Position numbers and translations under genes: made by a program. Shown piece by piece: positions 25,460 through 36,093 of a DNA stretch of 64,000 nucleotides. Origin of the DNA: Adiantum capillus-veneris. Taxonomy: Eukaryota; Streptophyta; Polypodiopsida; Polypodiales; Pteridaceae. The notes beneath the pieces were generated by a model. The model did no database searches. It was not told the origin of the DNA and saw only the letters and a program-made list of their open reading frames with translations. The stretch is from NCBI GenBank assembly GCA_014529385.2, contig CM043950.1:152944445-153008444 (forward strand), written 5' to 3'. Within the stretch, counting starts at the first letter, position 1. Each line of letters begins with the position of its first letter.

Positions 25460-25723
25460 ACTTGCGCTAAAGAATTAAAGAAGATAGATATAAGTATGAC
25501 TTATGAGAAATTGTAGCCAAGAATTTGAGAAAGATAAGTGAGCAAAAGAAGACTTGACAGAGAGAGATATGTGCAATAGAAGAAAATAGAGATGAGGAAA
25601 GTGAAAAGAGTGTGTCAATGCTCTTTATAAAGCTTTTAAATTTTATTAATTAAAATTATTTTTTTAATTTAATTCATTTGAAATGTGTGTATGTGAGAGG
25701 TGGGTGAAGGTGTGTGTGTGTGC
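25460..25723. other. upstream region of ParB-like gene and TG-rich DNA
   Basis: AT-rich DNA with GA runs (25550-25620) passes into a TG/CG-rich stretch. Possible promoter of the minus-strand gene; no clear element seen. Confidence 0.35.
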
Positions 25724-25883
25724 GCGTGTACGTGTGTGCATGTGTTGGCCTATGCGTGTGCACATCCGTGGGTGTGTGCATGTGTGTTGACCTGTACGTT
25801 GTTGCGTGTACGTGTGTGCGTGTGTTGGCCTATGCGTGTGCACATCCGTGGGTGTGTGCATGTGTGTTGACCTGTGCGTGTGC
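25724..25883. repeat. 80-bp tandem duplication of TG-rich sequence
   Basis: GCGTGTACGTGTGTGC starts at 25724 and its near-identical copy at 25804. The array is the target into which the following Ty3-gypsy element inserted; TG-rich DNA resumes at 36094. Confidence 0.85.
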
Positions 25884-25903
25884 GTATCCGTGGACGTATA
25901 CGT

Positions 25904-26766
25904 TGTTGGGAAACAAGCAAACTGAAACACCTCTATAGCGATGTCACCCAAGAGTGTTGAAAGAGCACAAAAAGAACACAAAAATCTTTGGTAAACTCCT
26001 TTGAAACACCACTAGTCCAACAAGAGTAGTCCCCTTGGGAATTTACTGGTCGTCGCCCACCCAAGAGACTATGTCACATAAGAGCAAAACCCTGCCAAAG
26101 CATGGATTTATAGCACACGCCGACCAATTCATATGAAGACAAGAGCCTCTCCTTTCACAATCAAACATCAGAAACCCACAACTTCAACATCAATTCCACA
26201 ATTCATAGATACATGCCCTCCGAATCTGTCTACACACAATTTTTCACTAGGCTACCATAGCCATAACCCTGCAGAGAACTGGTCGTAACCTGATGAGCAC
26301 AACTCCAATTGGGGTACTTTAAAGCTTGAAAAATGACTGGCAAGAAAGCTGAAGATGACTAAAATTGATTACATACGCCCCCATGAGCAAAATTGACGCG
26401 AACAGAGAGCTGTCCCAGCACGACTACACGTAGAGAAGGCTAGTCAGGGCAAAAAAACTGCATCCAAGAGCACCAAGGAGACAGAACGAGCTAAAACCTG
26501 AAAATTTCTGATGTTTGGCTGAACTTTTTTTATTTTTTACATGAGTTCAAGTTATATACAAGGCTCGCTTCAAAAAACTCACTCACGGGCACTTACAATA
26601 GCCCATTAGTTGTCACTAGACTAGCGACTTGCAGTGCATGTACATGTGCTTGCTAAAGCAAGCTAAAAACCCCACAAAAAGAAAGCCCAAATGCCCTTTT
26701 GACATCAGGTGTCATGTCCATATGTACAAATTTACAAAAAACGGGGTGTCAGAAATGCGCCCAACA
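25904..26766 (-). repeat. 3' LTR of Tat-like element
   Basis: 863 bp, ends TGTTGGGA...GCGCCCAACA on the plus strand. It matches 31974-32213 plus 35464-36093. Confidence 0.93.
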
Positions 26767-26787
26767 TAGTTTGCCACACCCCAACCT
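26767..26787 (-). other. candidate polypurine tract of Tat-like element
   Basis: On the minus strand AGGTTGGGGTGTGGCAAAC lies directly before the LTR. Purine-rich, though interrupted. Confidence 0.5.
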
Positions 26788-26793
26788 GCTAGA

Positions 26794-28067
26794 TCATTCA
26801 TGATCAGCAGCACAAAAGAGATCGTGTAAACCACATGAGGGAGTCTTCACCTCATCTTCATCATTAACCACATGATCAACAAATTCTTCAAAAGAAGGCT
26901 CATCCTCAATCACAGTCATCAACCTTGCAATATACTTCTTCAACCTGTAGCCATTCACACGTGCTTTCTGCGGGGTACCATCCAAGTCAGCAAGCTGATA
27001 TGTGCCATTCGGAAACCTGTTTAAGACCAAGAAAGGACCTTGCTACTTGATTTGAAATTTCTTTTGAAAAGTGCTATCAAGCTTACTATTGTAACGAAGC
27101 ACCATGTCACCCTTCTTGATGTCCTTGTTCTTTACCTTCTCATTTTCCTTTGCTTGATTCTTCTTCAAGACCTGCTCATAATGCTCAAAAGCTAACACCC
27201 TATCCAATTGTACACATTGCAAATATAAAAGTCTTTCTTGAATGCATCCTTGGGCTCTTCTTCAAGCTTTAGCATCATCTTCAAGGATGGTATCTCCACC
27301 TCAATAGGAAGTAAAGCCTCTTTGCCAAAAACTAGATGGAAGGGATAAAAACCAGTACCTGATTTGATGGTAGTCCTATAAGCCCATAGAGCACAAGGTA
27401 GCTCCAAATCCCAAGTCTTCACATTGTTTCTTGTCATCTTTGTAAGAATCCTTATGATCTCTCCATTAAAACTTTCATTCATGCCATTGCATTGGGGATA
27501 ATATGGAGTAGTAAACCTGCGATGCACATGAAGCTTTTCACATAGATAATCCACCAACTCTCCCCTGAAACCTGGACCCTTGTCAGAAAGTAACTCCAAT
27601 GGCATGCCAAATTTGTAGCAAATATCTTCATATATAAATAAGGAAACATCTTTACTTGTGATGTGCTTAACAGCTTTGGCTTCGGCCCACCTGGATAGAT
27701 AGTCAACAGCAGTAAGTATGTAACATTTGCCTCTAGCTGTCATAGGTAGAGGACCTATTGCATCAATACACCACTTCTCAAACACATCATAAGCCACAAT
27801 GGTGCCTCTAATTTCTGATTTGAGAACCCTATTTTCCATGCTTTGACACTCTTTACAAGACTTGCACCAATGATGAACATCACTTAGAACACTTGGCCAC
27901 ACATAACCCTCCTGCAAGACTTTATGCAAAGTGATCTTTGTAGCAAAGTGACCACCACAAGAACCCTCATGATTCTCCTCTAAAATTTTGTAAATTTCCT
28001 CTTTCCAAGGTACTTTTCTCATCACAAGATCAGCCCCCTTCATATACAAGGCATCACCAAGTAGCAC
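26794..28067 (-). pseudogene. gypsy integrase
   Basis: 28067-27192 is one open frame. It has a His/Cys zinc motif (GGHFATK, CKSCKECQ) and a core with Asp in CIDAIGPLP. The second Asp is in LLSDKGPGF (the usual Asn after Asp is Lys) and the Glu in NGMNESFN. After frame changes between about 27230 and 27030, the C-terminal domain appears in 27030-26794 (FPNGTYQLADLDGT, VNGYRLKKY), as expected for plant gypsy integrases. It ends 27 bp before the LTR. The core triad D-D-E looks intact, but the frame is broken. Confidence 0.88.
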
Positions 28068-28324
28068 ATACCTTTTGGCACGACGTAGGAAGGCGTACTT
28101 TTTGGCTTTTCCAACTCTGATGGAAGCATACCTATTTGTAGGAACTCTTCCTCCTTCTCTAAAGCTTCCCTTCCCAAATAAAGAGGAGAATCGGCCCTTA
28201 TCACATACAATTGCCCAATTGAAGCTTGCGTTGCACCATGTGGTTCTTCATTTTGAGACCTGTCCACATGCCTTAAACTCCAAGCTTCAAAATGCTTAAG
28301 CAGATTCTTCACTTGAAAACACAT
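28040..28324 (-). pseudogene. gypsy pol linker between RNase H and integrase
   Basis: The frame reads KNLLKHFEAWSLRHVDRSQN, the end of the second RNase H-like domain (the HV.R..N motif), then a linker leading to SYVVPKG. Shifts at both ends separate it from the RNase H frame above and the integrase frame below. It is not an independent gene. Confidence 0.75.
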
Positions 28325-28347
28325 ATTTTCAGCCTTGGATTCTTACT

Positions 28348-30114
28348 TTACCACACCCCATGTACTTGCTTCACCACCAAAAGAGCATCACCTCTTACCC
28401 TCACACAACGGATGCTAAGCTCAAGGCAAAGGTTGAGACCTTTCTCCAAAGTAGCATACTCAACTTCATTGTTGCTTTGTGCTGTAAGCTTCAAACTCCT
28501 TTTGGTTACCAAATCACCTTGAGGATCATAAACTACCACACCTCCTGAAGCTTCACTATGCGCTTTCCTGTAAGAGCAATCAAAAAACAATAGATAGGCA
28601 TTGTCTATGTCAGGAGCTTCCATGTGTTGCTTCTTCACTGCATCCTCCTTAAGAAGAAGAGGGCTTTCCTTATAGGTAAGCAAATCAGCCAATTTAGCCC
28701 TTGTACTCTCCTCAACAAGAAAAGAGAATTGGAATTCCTGTAGCTCCACAATCCACTTCATGAGCCTCTTTGACAAAGTAGGACTATTCACCAATTGAGG
28801 TAGAATAGTGTAGCTAGTGAGGAATGTGAATGGTTTAGGGAGAAGGTAGTGCCTAAACCTTTTACATGCATAAATCGCACTCACCATAATGAGATCCACC
28901 TCAGTATAGCCTCTCTCCACCTCTAGCTTCACCCTGCTAGCACAATAGATAGGCTTCATGTAGTGGGAATTGTTACCTCGTTGAAGAAGCATAGCTCCAA
29001 TAGCATCCTCACCTACTAATGGATTCACATAAAACTCCTTATCCCAATTAGGAGCTTGCATAGCAGGAAGAGAACCAAGAACCTCTTTGATACCTTGAAA
29101 AACATCTTCACATTCATTTGTCCATTGTAGAGGATCCAACCTTGCTACTTGTTGTAGAGGATAAATAAGTTGAGAGGACAAAGGAATGAACCTTGCCATA
29201 TACTTCACCTTTTGAATAAAAGTAAAAAGTTTCTTTGTATCTTTAGGAGATGGGAGGAGCACCAAAGCATTCACTTTGTCAAGATCCGCTTCAATCCCAT
29301 TCTCTGAGATCATATGCCCCAAAAACTTCACTCTTGGTTGAGCAAGATGACATTTCTTTGGGTTGAGTTGACCTCCACTTTCATCATATTGCTTCAATGC
29401 CATCCCAAGCTTTGCACAATGATCCTTTCTAGAGCTATAAACACAAAAGTCATCAATAAGATCCTTCACAAACTTGCCAAGAAAGGGAGAGAACACCTTG
29501 TTGACGCGCTTTTGATACCACGCACAGCCATTCATAAGACCAAAAGGAAGTACACAATAACAAAAGCATCCCCATGGCGTGATAAATGTGGTCTTCTTTC
29601 GATCTTCCAAAGCCAAGGTGAGCTGAAAATATCCAGAGAATCCATCACATACGCTATACCTCTCATGCCCTGCAATAGAATCAAGTATGTCATCTATGAA
29701 AGGAAGAGGGTATGGATCCCTCTTCATGGCTGCGTTTAGAGGCTTAAAATCAACACATATCCTCCACTTTCCATACTTCTTGGGTGTGACAACAACAGGA
29801 CTCACCCATTCTGCAGTGCTCACAGGACATATGAAACCTGCTTCAAGAAGCTTGTCTACCTCTTCCTTTAAAGCATTAAGTTGTACCTGTCCCATTCTCC
29901 TTAGCTTTTGGCGAACGGGCTGAGCTCCTTCCTTGATTGGAATGTGGATTTCCTCTCCCTTAAAGCCTCTAATTTCCTCATAAGAAGTGATGAATAAATG
30001 GGAAAATTGTTGTATCATATGTAGGTACTCACTCTTCTCATGACTAGTCAAGTCGGGAGACAACATACCTTGTATCAGTTCCTGTTTGACATTAGGTTGA
30101 ACTTTGGGTTGCAT
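28348..30114 (-). pseudogene. gypsy reverse transcriptase, RNase H and second RNase H
   Basis: A 588-residue frame. RT motifs are WVSPVVVTPKKYGKWRICVD, PLPFIDDILDSIAGHERYS, FGLMNGCAW, LIDDFCVYS and KCHLAQPRVKFLGHMIS. The first position of YxDD is changed (LIDD). The gypsy RNase H follows (FYVNPLVGEDAIGAMLLQRG, YCASRV). Then comes a second RNase H with FFDCSYRKA, NNEVEYATLEKGL and GDALLVVKQV. Dual RNase H is the mark of the Tat lineage. The frame ends at TAA 28348, shortly before its natural end. Confidence 0.92.
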
Positions 30115-30238
30115 CAGCTCTTCAATTTTCTAATAAGAACCAGAGATATCCTCATTCTCCATAAGGCCAAGAAATCTTTGTTTCTCATCATGCTCTTCTT
30201 CAAGAAACAAGGAGGAAACATCTAGATCACTATCGCTG

Positions 30239-30679
30239 CTATCTTCCACTTCCAAGGATGAGAGGGAAAGCACCAATACCCGCGGGCATAACATGGCAAT
30301 TGACCAGCACTTTAACATCAAATAAATCCACCTCCAAGTCCTTTACAACTCCCAAGCACCTCACCCTTGATTGGTTGGCAAGCTTTATGCGAAAACCTGA
30401 ATTCTTCACCATGTTGAGTCCCAACTTTGACACACAAGCTTGAGTAATAAGACATACCTGTGCACATCCATCAATATAAGCCTCTCCAATGCACTTCCTC
30501 TTATGCCATGCATCCATAGTAGGGCATATATCAGGTAGCTCATTCAAAGATAGGACTCTCACTGACCCCCTTGTAGGCTCCTTCTTGATGGGATTGACTA
30601 CGTGCTTCCATTGCCTCTTTAACTTGGGACACATCTCCATGAGTTGCCCAAAGGTAACATCAGCCTTTCTACCCACCAA
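30239..30679 (-). pseudogene. gypsy aspartic protease region
   Basis: Same frame as gag, separated from it by a TAA at 30710-30712. It reads GEAYIDGCAQVCLITQACV near 30350-30410. The D-G-[GCS] triplet followed by hydrophobic residues is the protease active-site loop as seen in non-chromovirus plant gypsy elements. VMPAGIGAFPLILGSGR is the C-terminal glycine region. A frameshift separates it from the RT frame (VLVLSLSSLEVEDSSD, an acidic linker at 30321-30130). Confidence 0.75.
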
Positions 30680-30709
30680 ATCATCCCTTAAACTATAATT
30701 TGGTTGCCC

Positions 30710-31909
30710 TTATCCCAAAGGAAATTCGGATGCATTGTAATGTTTCCTGGGCTTTCTCTTCTTCTTCTCTTTACCTGTACCTGTTTCAACCTGTTTCCCT
30801 CTTTTATGGCTGGGACTTGCATCACTCATGTCATGATCTCTTGTAACCCTCTTACCTACAGGCATGACCCTAGCTCCCAAATCATCCTCTTTCTTCTCCA
30901 AAAGGATTATGCTTACCACTTTTGTTTTGCCCTTCTCTTCTGATGTCAATCCACTTGGTCCTGTTTCCCCTTTAATCTCAATACCATAATCTTGAGCTCG
31001 AGAAGGAATTTGTGGAGGAAGAGGAAACATGTCGCCACCCATTCTCTTTGGCTTGTCACATTGAGGGCTTTTATGACCCCATTCACCACAATTGTAGCAT
31101 TGAAACATATCCCCTCTTCCAGCCATGCCTCTTCCTCTACCACCTGTATAACCCTCATTGCTTCCATAACCACGTCCATATCCATAACTCTGACCTCTTC
31201 CACCTCCTATCATATGCACATTAAGATTCTTCATAAGACCTACAACCTCTTGCATCTCCTTGCGAAAGGTATTCACATCATGAGAAGCTTGTTGATCATA
31301 ACCTGGCTCCCTGATGAGAACCCTTGGTTGCTCTACCGCTTTCACTTCAAGCTTTGGCTCGACATTGATTCCAAGTTGATGAAGACACTCTGCTTTCCAC
31401 TCTTTATTCTTTGCAATTTCAACTGCCTCTTCAAAGGTCCTTGGCTGCTTAAGCTCTACCTTCAAGCGTAGGTTACTCCTCAAGCTTGCAAGAAACCTGT
31501 CCTTCTTCAACATGGCTGGAGGAATTTCAGCCCCCAAAGATGTACACCGCTTTGCCCATAACGCATTGAATGCCTTGACAAACTCTTCTATGGTTTGGCC
31601 TTCATCTTGTACTAAGCCTTGAATAGACTGCCATACCTTTTGTGGGTCTTCCACCTGTTGAAAGTGTGTAAGAAAAGCATGCCTTACCATTTCATAAGTC
31701 ATAAGTTGAGGAGGTTGGGCTGATTGTAGATCCTTTTCGTAGCCTTCCAACCATTCCCTAGCATCTCCCTTCAAACAGAAGTAGAAGATTCGTAGCACCA
31801 ACGCTGGGTCTTGCTTGTCAGCAAGAAGGCAAGCAAACTCCATTCTCTCAATGAAAGCTTTGGAACTTTCATTTTATTTCCCACTAAACTCCGGAAAATT
31901 AAACGCCAT
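30710..31909 (-). pseudogene. gypsy gag with CCHC zinc knuckle
   Basis: The likely start is ATG 31909 (MAFNFPEFSGK), which is closed by TAA at codon 12 (31874-31876). The open frame resumes as NESSKAFIERMEFACLL to 30710. The capsid-type retrotransposon gag domain includes FYFCLKGDAREWLEGYE, FLTHFQQVEDPQKVWQ and EEFVKAFNALW. A Gly/Arg-rich stretch precedes the zinc knuckle CYNCGEWGHKSPQC (C-x2-C-x4-H-x4-C), and a basic C-terminus (KEKKKRKPRKH) follows. It packages element RNA. The early stop is the only obvious defect in gag. Confidence 0.9.
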
Positions 31910-31949
31910 GTCTTCAAAACCTGTAAACTGAAGGTAACTTGAAGCGATT

Positions 31950-31967
31950 CCTCGGTCGCGGGCACCA
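31950..31967 (-). other. primer binding site of Tat-like element
   Basis: Six bases inside the LTR end, the minus strand reads TGGTGCCCGCGACCGAGG, beginning with the TGG that pairs with a tRNA CCA end. I could not assign the tRNA with certainty. Confidence 0.6.
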
Positions 31968-31973
31968 AAACAC

Positions 31974-32213
31974 TGTTGGGAAACAAGCAAACTGAAACAC
32001 CTCTATAGTGATGTCACCCAAGAGCGTTGAAAGAGCACAAAAATAACACCAAAATATTTGGGAAACTCCTTTGAAACACCACTAGTCCAACAAGAGTAGT
32101 CCCCTTGGGAATTTACTGGTCGTCGCCCACCCAAGAGACTATGTCACATAGGAGCAAAACCTTGCCAAAGCATGGATTTACAGCACACGCCGACCAATGC
32201 ATATGAAGACAAG
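31974..32213 (-). repeat. 5' LTR of Tat-like element, inner part
   Basis: It matches 25904-26143 with about 10 differences. Interrupted at 32214 by the nested copia element; it continues at 35464. Confidence 0.93.
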
Positions 32214-32402
32214 TGTTGGGGTTAAGGCCTATGTGCCTTGACCGGTCTCCCAGGTTATGGGCGCCCGCTCACTGTTACCCTATACTTAGAGTGAGTATAC
32301 TGTATAGGGGGAGCTGCCACTTCATAGTCTCCCCACCCACATTGTGTGTGTGTCTCCTTCTCTCTCTCACTCTCCGTCTCTGGTGCTCCCCGATCCCCTT
32401 CA
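32214..32402 (+). repeat. 5' LTR of nested copia element
   Basis: Starts TG, ends CA, 189 bp; paired with 35268-35458. Confidence 0.95.
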
Positions 32403-32404
32403 AT

Positions 32405-32416
32405 TGGTATCAGAGC
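32405..32416 (+). other. primer binding site, initiator Met tRNA type
   Basis: TGGTATCAGAGC two bases after the LTR is the standard plant copia primer site, complementary to the 3' end of initiator-Met tRNA. Confidence 0.93.
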
Positions 32417-33366
32417 GTAGGTGCGGAGGGAGCGCGTGTGTGCACAGTCACGACGACAGCGGAGAGCCGGTTTCATTCCCGAAATCGCGTCCGCGCGCGC
32501 GCACTTTCAAGAGTGCAAACAGGGTTTCGACTTCGGCATCGGCAAATTCAGCTTTCCAAGAGCGTTTCCCACAAGTGTCCTGACGTTTTACCCCCCTTTC
32601 GAAGCCATTCGATCCATCAAAAACTTCATTCGAGCTACGGTTGAGGAGCTGCATTTTTTCAGCCCTCTTTTGGCAGTTTATGCTACGTTTTTGGGCCGAA
32701 ACGGAGGTTTTTGGCATAGCTTTCACACCCGGACTCGGATACATGTGATCCAGGAGTCTACCTTGGGGTTTGGGCATGCTCCGGATGCGCTCGTCATACC
32801 AAAATTTTAAAATTCTGAAAGCTGAATTTTCTGCAGTAGCAGTTGTTTATTGTGTGTCGAGGATTCCACACATGGTTTGCTCTCAGATGTGAGAGTGATA
32901 TTTGCTGCAAGTTTCCTCACAGGTGGGAGGATACGATGTATGCCTTATGTGGTTTGATGCTCAGGGATACTAATGTGATTGCATTTTGAGCTTGGCAATG
33001 TATGCCTCGAGCATGTTTTTTGGCAGTCACGGGTAGAGCAGATATTTGTGTACTAGATTTGCAGGTGTTTGCAATGATGTATGCAAAGTGTGGAGATTGG
33101 TGCATGCATTTGGAGTGCGGTTTGATGCGCTTTGGTTGCTCATGGTTTTGAGCGTGCAGTCAGTTTGGTTACTGTTTTTGTGGCCGTTTTACTGACGAAA
33201 CTTTAGCGAAATTTTCCCAAGAGTTTTATGCGTATCATTTATGCGATCTAGGTAGAGATTGCGGGTTGCACTCAGCATTTGCGTGCGATGTTCTCTGCAG
33301 GTGGGAGATTTGTGTGTGTGTATGCATCGATACCGCACAGTGTGGGCTTGGTGATTAGCTCACAGA
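32417..33366 (+). other. long leader of nested copia element
   Basis: About 1.1 kb lies between primer site and gag ATG. It has no sustained homology I recognise; probable untranslated leader carrying packaging signals (inference). Confidence 0.5.
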
Positions 33367-33531
33367 TTGAAGTGTGATACTAGAGCAGGTGACGCTTGTA
33401 TTGACATTGCGGGAGCTCTATTTTGGAGTGTGTCTCACAGGTTTTACATTGTGTTTCTGGCCATATTTGTAGACAGTTTCCAGGTGTTGTTGGTGAGGTG
33501 GTTTTTCTTTCTAGTTTGCTACATTGTGCTC

Positions 33532-34011
33532 ATGGCAGAGACAGGTGATCGCTCAGATTATGATCTCTCTAAAATGTGCATGTCTGATGGGTCAGACTTT
33601 GCAGCATGGAGAGAGTGTATGATTGTTGCATTGACACAGCGAGGGTTGCATCGACCATTGAGTGGTGATGCAGGTAGACCTTCAAACATGTCTGACGATC
33701 AATGGCAGAAGCTAGAGGAGATGGCACTATCTACGCTCTCCTTGCACCTTGCGGGATCTGTATATGCTCTTGTTATGTATGAGACTACTTTGAGAGCACT
33801 TTGGCGTAGATTACATGATATGTATGATAGATCAGAGTCATCAAGGACTCGTGTGAGACATGTACATTCACGAGTACGCCGACAGGTGATATGTTGGTAT
33901 TTTGGTCATTCTGGACACGTTAGACGGTGCTGTTTTTGTCATATGCAACTCGTAGGAGACATGGCAGTCTCAGAGATGTATGTAGTGATGCCATGGACTC
34001 AGTTGCTTTGA
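33532..34011 (+). pseudogene. copia gag, internally deleted
   Basis: The start chosen is ATG 33532 (MAETGDRSDYDLSKMCM), because FAAWRECMIVALTQRGLHRPL is the normal N-terminal copia gag (UBN2-like) sequence. WQKLEEMALSTLSLHLAG and TLRALWRRLHDMYDRS follow. The chain then jumps straight to RQVICWYFGHSGHVRRCC, a zinc knuckle whose second Cys is Phe. The central part of gag is therefore deleted and the knuckle is damaged. Expected length for the family is roughly twice this. Confidence 0.8.
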
Positions 34012-34853
34012 CAGTTGAGGCAGATGTAGTGTCGGAGTATACTAGTGACGGGGATGTCACTTTTACCTCGAGCTATGCACAAGATGCTATACATGTGGAT
34101 AGTGCACTCCCTTCGCAGTGGTTGCTAGACGCAGATGCTATGTTTCATGTCACGCCGCATCGTGAATGGCTTTGTAGCTATTCTAGCGGGATGCTTGGCA
34201 GTGTACATTTGACCGATGGATCGGTGCATGCGATAGCAGGTGCAGGAGATGTGAGACTGTCATTACCGAGTGGTGCATCTTACTTGTTACGACATGTGCG
34301 CTATGTACCGGATTTGACAGTGAGTTTGATCTCGATTGGTCAGCTTAGAGATTGTGGATGTCAGATTTCTCTACGAGAGCAAGATTTTGTGATGCATTTG
34401 GGTTCGCTAGTGATTGCGAGAGGTTCCAAGAGTGGTCCAGGTTACCCATTGCATGTGGATCACGGGAGAGACGGTGTTGTCTCTGTGATCATGCAGCCAG
34501 GTAGAGAGCGAGAGAGCAGGCGAGTCTCTTTTGCTTGTGGGTTGCAGGATGCTTTGCATGGAGTGCAGAGCAGTGACCTTGTTGTGCAGGTTGCGTCTAC
34601 GGATGCACAGGTAGAGCGGGACAGCTCTAGTGAGTCACATCAGGATGAGTCATCAGAGGTGATGACAGAGATGACTCACATGGATGCTGAGATGTCGGCT
34701 ATTGTGGAGTCATTTCTTGATATGCTTATGCAAGAGCTTGATGCAGATTCAGGACAGATGGATACTCTTGGTACACATGTGATATGTGGTGGGCACGAGG
34801 AGTCACTCCAGAGCTTGGAGTCAGAGTGCCATGGTCTCTATGATAGGGGATAG
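33927..34853 (+). pseudogene. copia protease-like region with degenerate active site, plus unique tail
   Basis: The frame overlaps the end of gag in another phase. WLLDADAMFHVTPHREW corresponds to the copia protease active site, where the usual D-[ST]-G triplet reads D-A-D, so catalysis is not expected. VHLTDGSVHAIAGAGDV and HVRYVPDLTVSLISIGQL are typical flanks. The last 120 residues (from about 34500) are acidic and Ser/Met/Glu-rich and do not match integrase; they may be rearranged pol sequence or unrelated filler. Confidence 0.7.
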
Positions 34854-34865
34854 GATTGCCATGAG

Positions 34866-35192
34866 TTGAGTTCTGAGTTGAAGGTGGCAGAGGTTGCCAG
34901 GGTTGCATCAACGTTCGGTGTCCTCATGTACGAGATGTTGATCTCGAGGCCCGACATAGCAGCTACAGTGGGAGCATTTTCAGCAGGGTTAATTAGTTGT
35001 TCGATGACTGATCTCGTCATAGAGCATAGGGGAGGTTTGCAGGTATTGGACCGATACTTGCAGGAGTGCATGAGCTCTTGTAGACTATTTGCAGAGCTTG
35101 GAGCTAGCTCTGTGTGGCTTCCTCAGCGGGATGTTTGTCTACCAGTAGAGCCGGATCCACTAGCTCATCGAGAGTCAGTGGGCATAGGTTGA
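34866..35192 (+). pseudogene. small copia RT remnant
   Basis: RVASTFGVLMYEMLISRPD aligns with the SAVGSLMYAMISTRPDIAF block in the connection region of copia RT, as in the element at 1866-2843. DIAATVGAFSAG then replaces the usual continuation, and the sequence runs on without RNase H. It marks what is left of pol after deletion. Confidence 0.6.
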
Positions 35193-35255
35193 GAGAATAT
35201 CTCACCTTCTATTAGTTGTACACTAGTAGATCTTGCTTAAAGACACATTGGCCTT

Positions 35256-35267
35256 TAAGTGGGAGGT
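35256..35267 (+). other. polypurine tract of nested copia element
   Basis: TTAAGTGGGAGGT-type tract immediately before the 3' LTR, as in the element at 2920. Confidence 0.8.
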
Positions 35268-35458
35268 TGTTGGGGTTAAGGCCTATGTGCCTTGACCGGT
35301 CGCCCAGGTCATGGGCGCCCGCTCACTGTTACCCTATACTTATAGTGAGTATACTGTATAGGGGGAGCTGCCACTTCATAGTCTCCCCACCCACATTGTG
35401 TGTGTGTCTCCTTCTCTCTCTCTCACTCTCCGTCTGTGGTGGTCCCCGATCCCCTTCA
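35268..35458 (+). repeat. 3' LTR of nested copia element
   Basis: 191 bp, about five substitutions and one CT unit different from 32214-32402. Confidence 0.95.
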
Positions 35459-36093
35459 ACAAGAGCCTCTCCTTTCACAATCAAACATCACAAACCCACA
35501 ACTTCAACATCAATTCCACATAGATACATGCCCTCCGAAGCTGTCTACACACAATTTGCCACTAGGCTGCCATAGCCATAACCCTGCAGAGAACTAGTCG
35601 TAACCTGATGAGCACAACTCCAATTGGGGCACTTTAAAGCTTGAGAGAAATCTTGAAAAATGACTGGCGAGAAAGATGAAGATGACTAAAATTGATTCCA
35701 TACGCCCCCATGAGCAAAATTGATGCAAACAGAGAGCTGTCCTAGCACGACTACACGTAGAGAAGGCTAGGCGGGGCAAAAAAAGTGCATCCAAGAGCAC
35801 CAAGGAGACAGAACGATCTAAAACCTGCGAATTTCTGATATTTGGCTGAACTTTTTTTAGTTTTTACATGAGTTTAAGTTATATACAAGGCTCGCTTCAA
35901 AAAACTCACTCACGGGCACTTACAGTAGCCCGACAATTGTCACTATACTAGCGACTTGTAGTGCATGTACATGTGCTTGCTAAAGCAAGCTAAAAAACCC
36001 ACAAAAAGAAATCCCACATGCCCTTTTGACATCAGGCGTCATGTCCATATGTACAAATTTACAAAAAACGGGGTGTCAGAAATGCGCCCAACA
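35459..36093 (-). repeat. 5' LTR of Tat-like element, outer part
   Basis: It starts with the second copy of ACAAG and continues the interrupted LTR (matching 26144-26766), ending GCGCCCAACA. Confidence 0.93.

Larger units (their letters stand above)
32214..35458 (+). mobile_element. non-autonomous Ty1-copia element nested in gypsy LTR
   Basis: 3,245 bp bounded by 189- and 191-bp LTRs (TGTTGGGG...CCTTCA) and a perfect 5-bp target duplication ACAAG (32209-32213 and 35459-35463). The empty site is seen intact in the other gypsy LTR near 26140. The inside has an initiator-Met primer site, a shortened gag, a protease-like region, a short RT remnant and a polypurine tract. No integrase or RT/RNase H core is present, so movement must depend on a related full copia element. 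The LTRs differ at about 5 sites plus a 2-bp indel. Confidence 0.93.
25904..36093 (-). mobile_element. complete Tat-like Ty3-gypsy element with nested copia insertion
   Basis: On the minus strand the order is LTR, primer site, gag, protease, RT, RNase H, a second RNase H-like domain, integrase, purine-rich tract, LTR. Both LTRs begin and end TGTTGGG/CCCAACA. Outside them lies ACGT on each side (25900-25903 and 36094-36097), a possible 4-bp target duplication. The upstream LTR is split by a 3,245-bp copia element. The second RNase H region (FFDCSYRKA, NNEVEYATLEKGLNL, GDALLVVKQVHG) is the aRNH type seen in the Tat lineage. Pol has several stops and frameshifts, and the RT site reads IDDF where YxDD is expected, so it is inactive. 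The first 240 bp of the two LTRs differ at about 10 sites. Confidence 0.9.

Noticed and set aside
25687-25903. CRISPR-like array (regular repeats with spacers)
   Set aside because: The 80-bp units are duplicated whole, spacer included, in eukaryotic TG-rich DNA; simple tandem duplication.
32213-32810. Open frames of 100-140 residues at the start of the nested copia element
   Set aside because: They run through the LTR, primer site and leader; the real gag start is at 33532.
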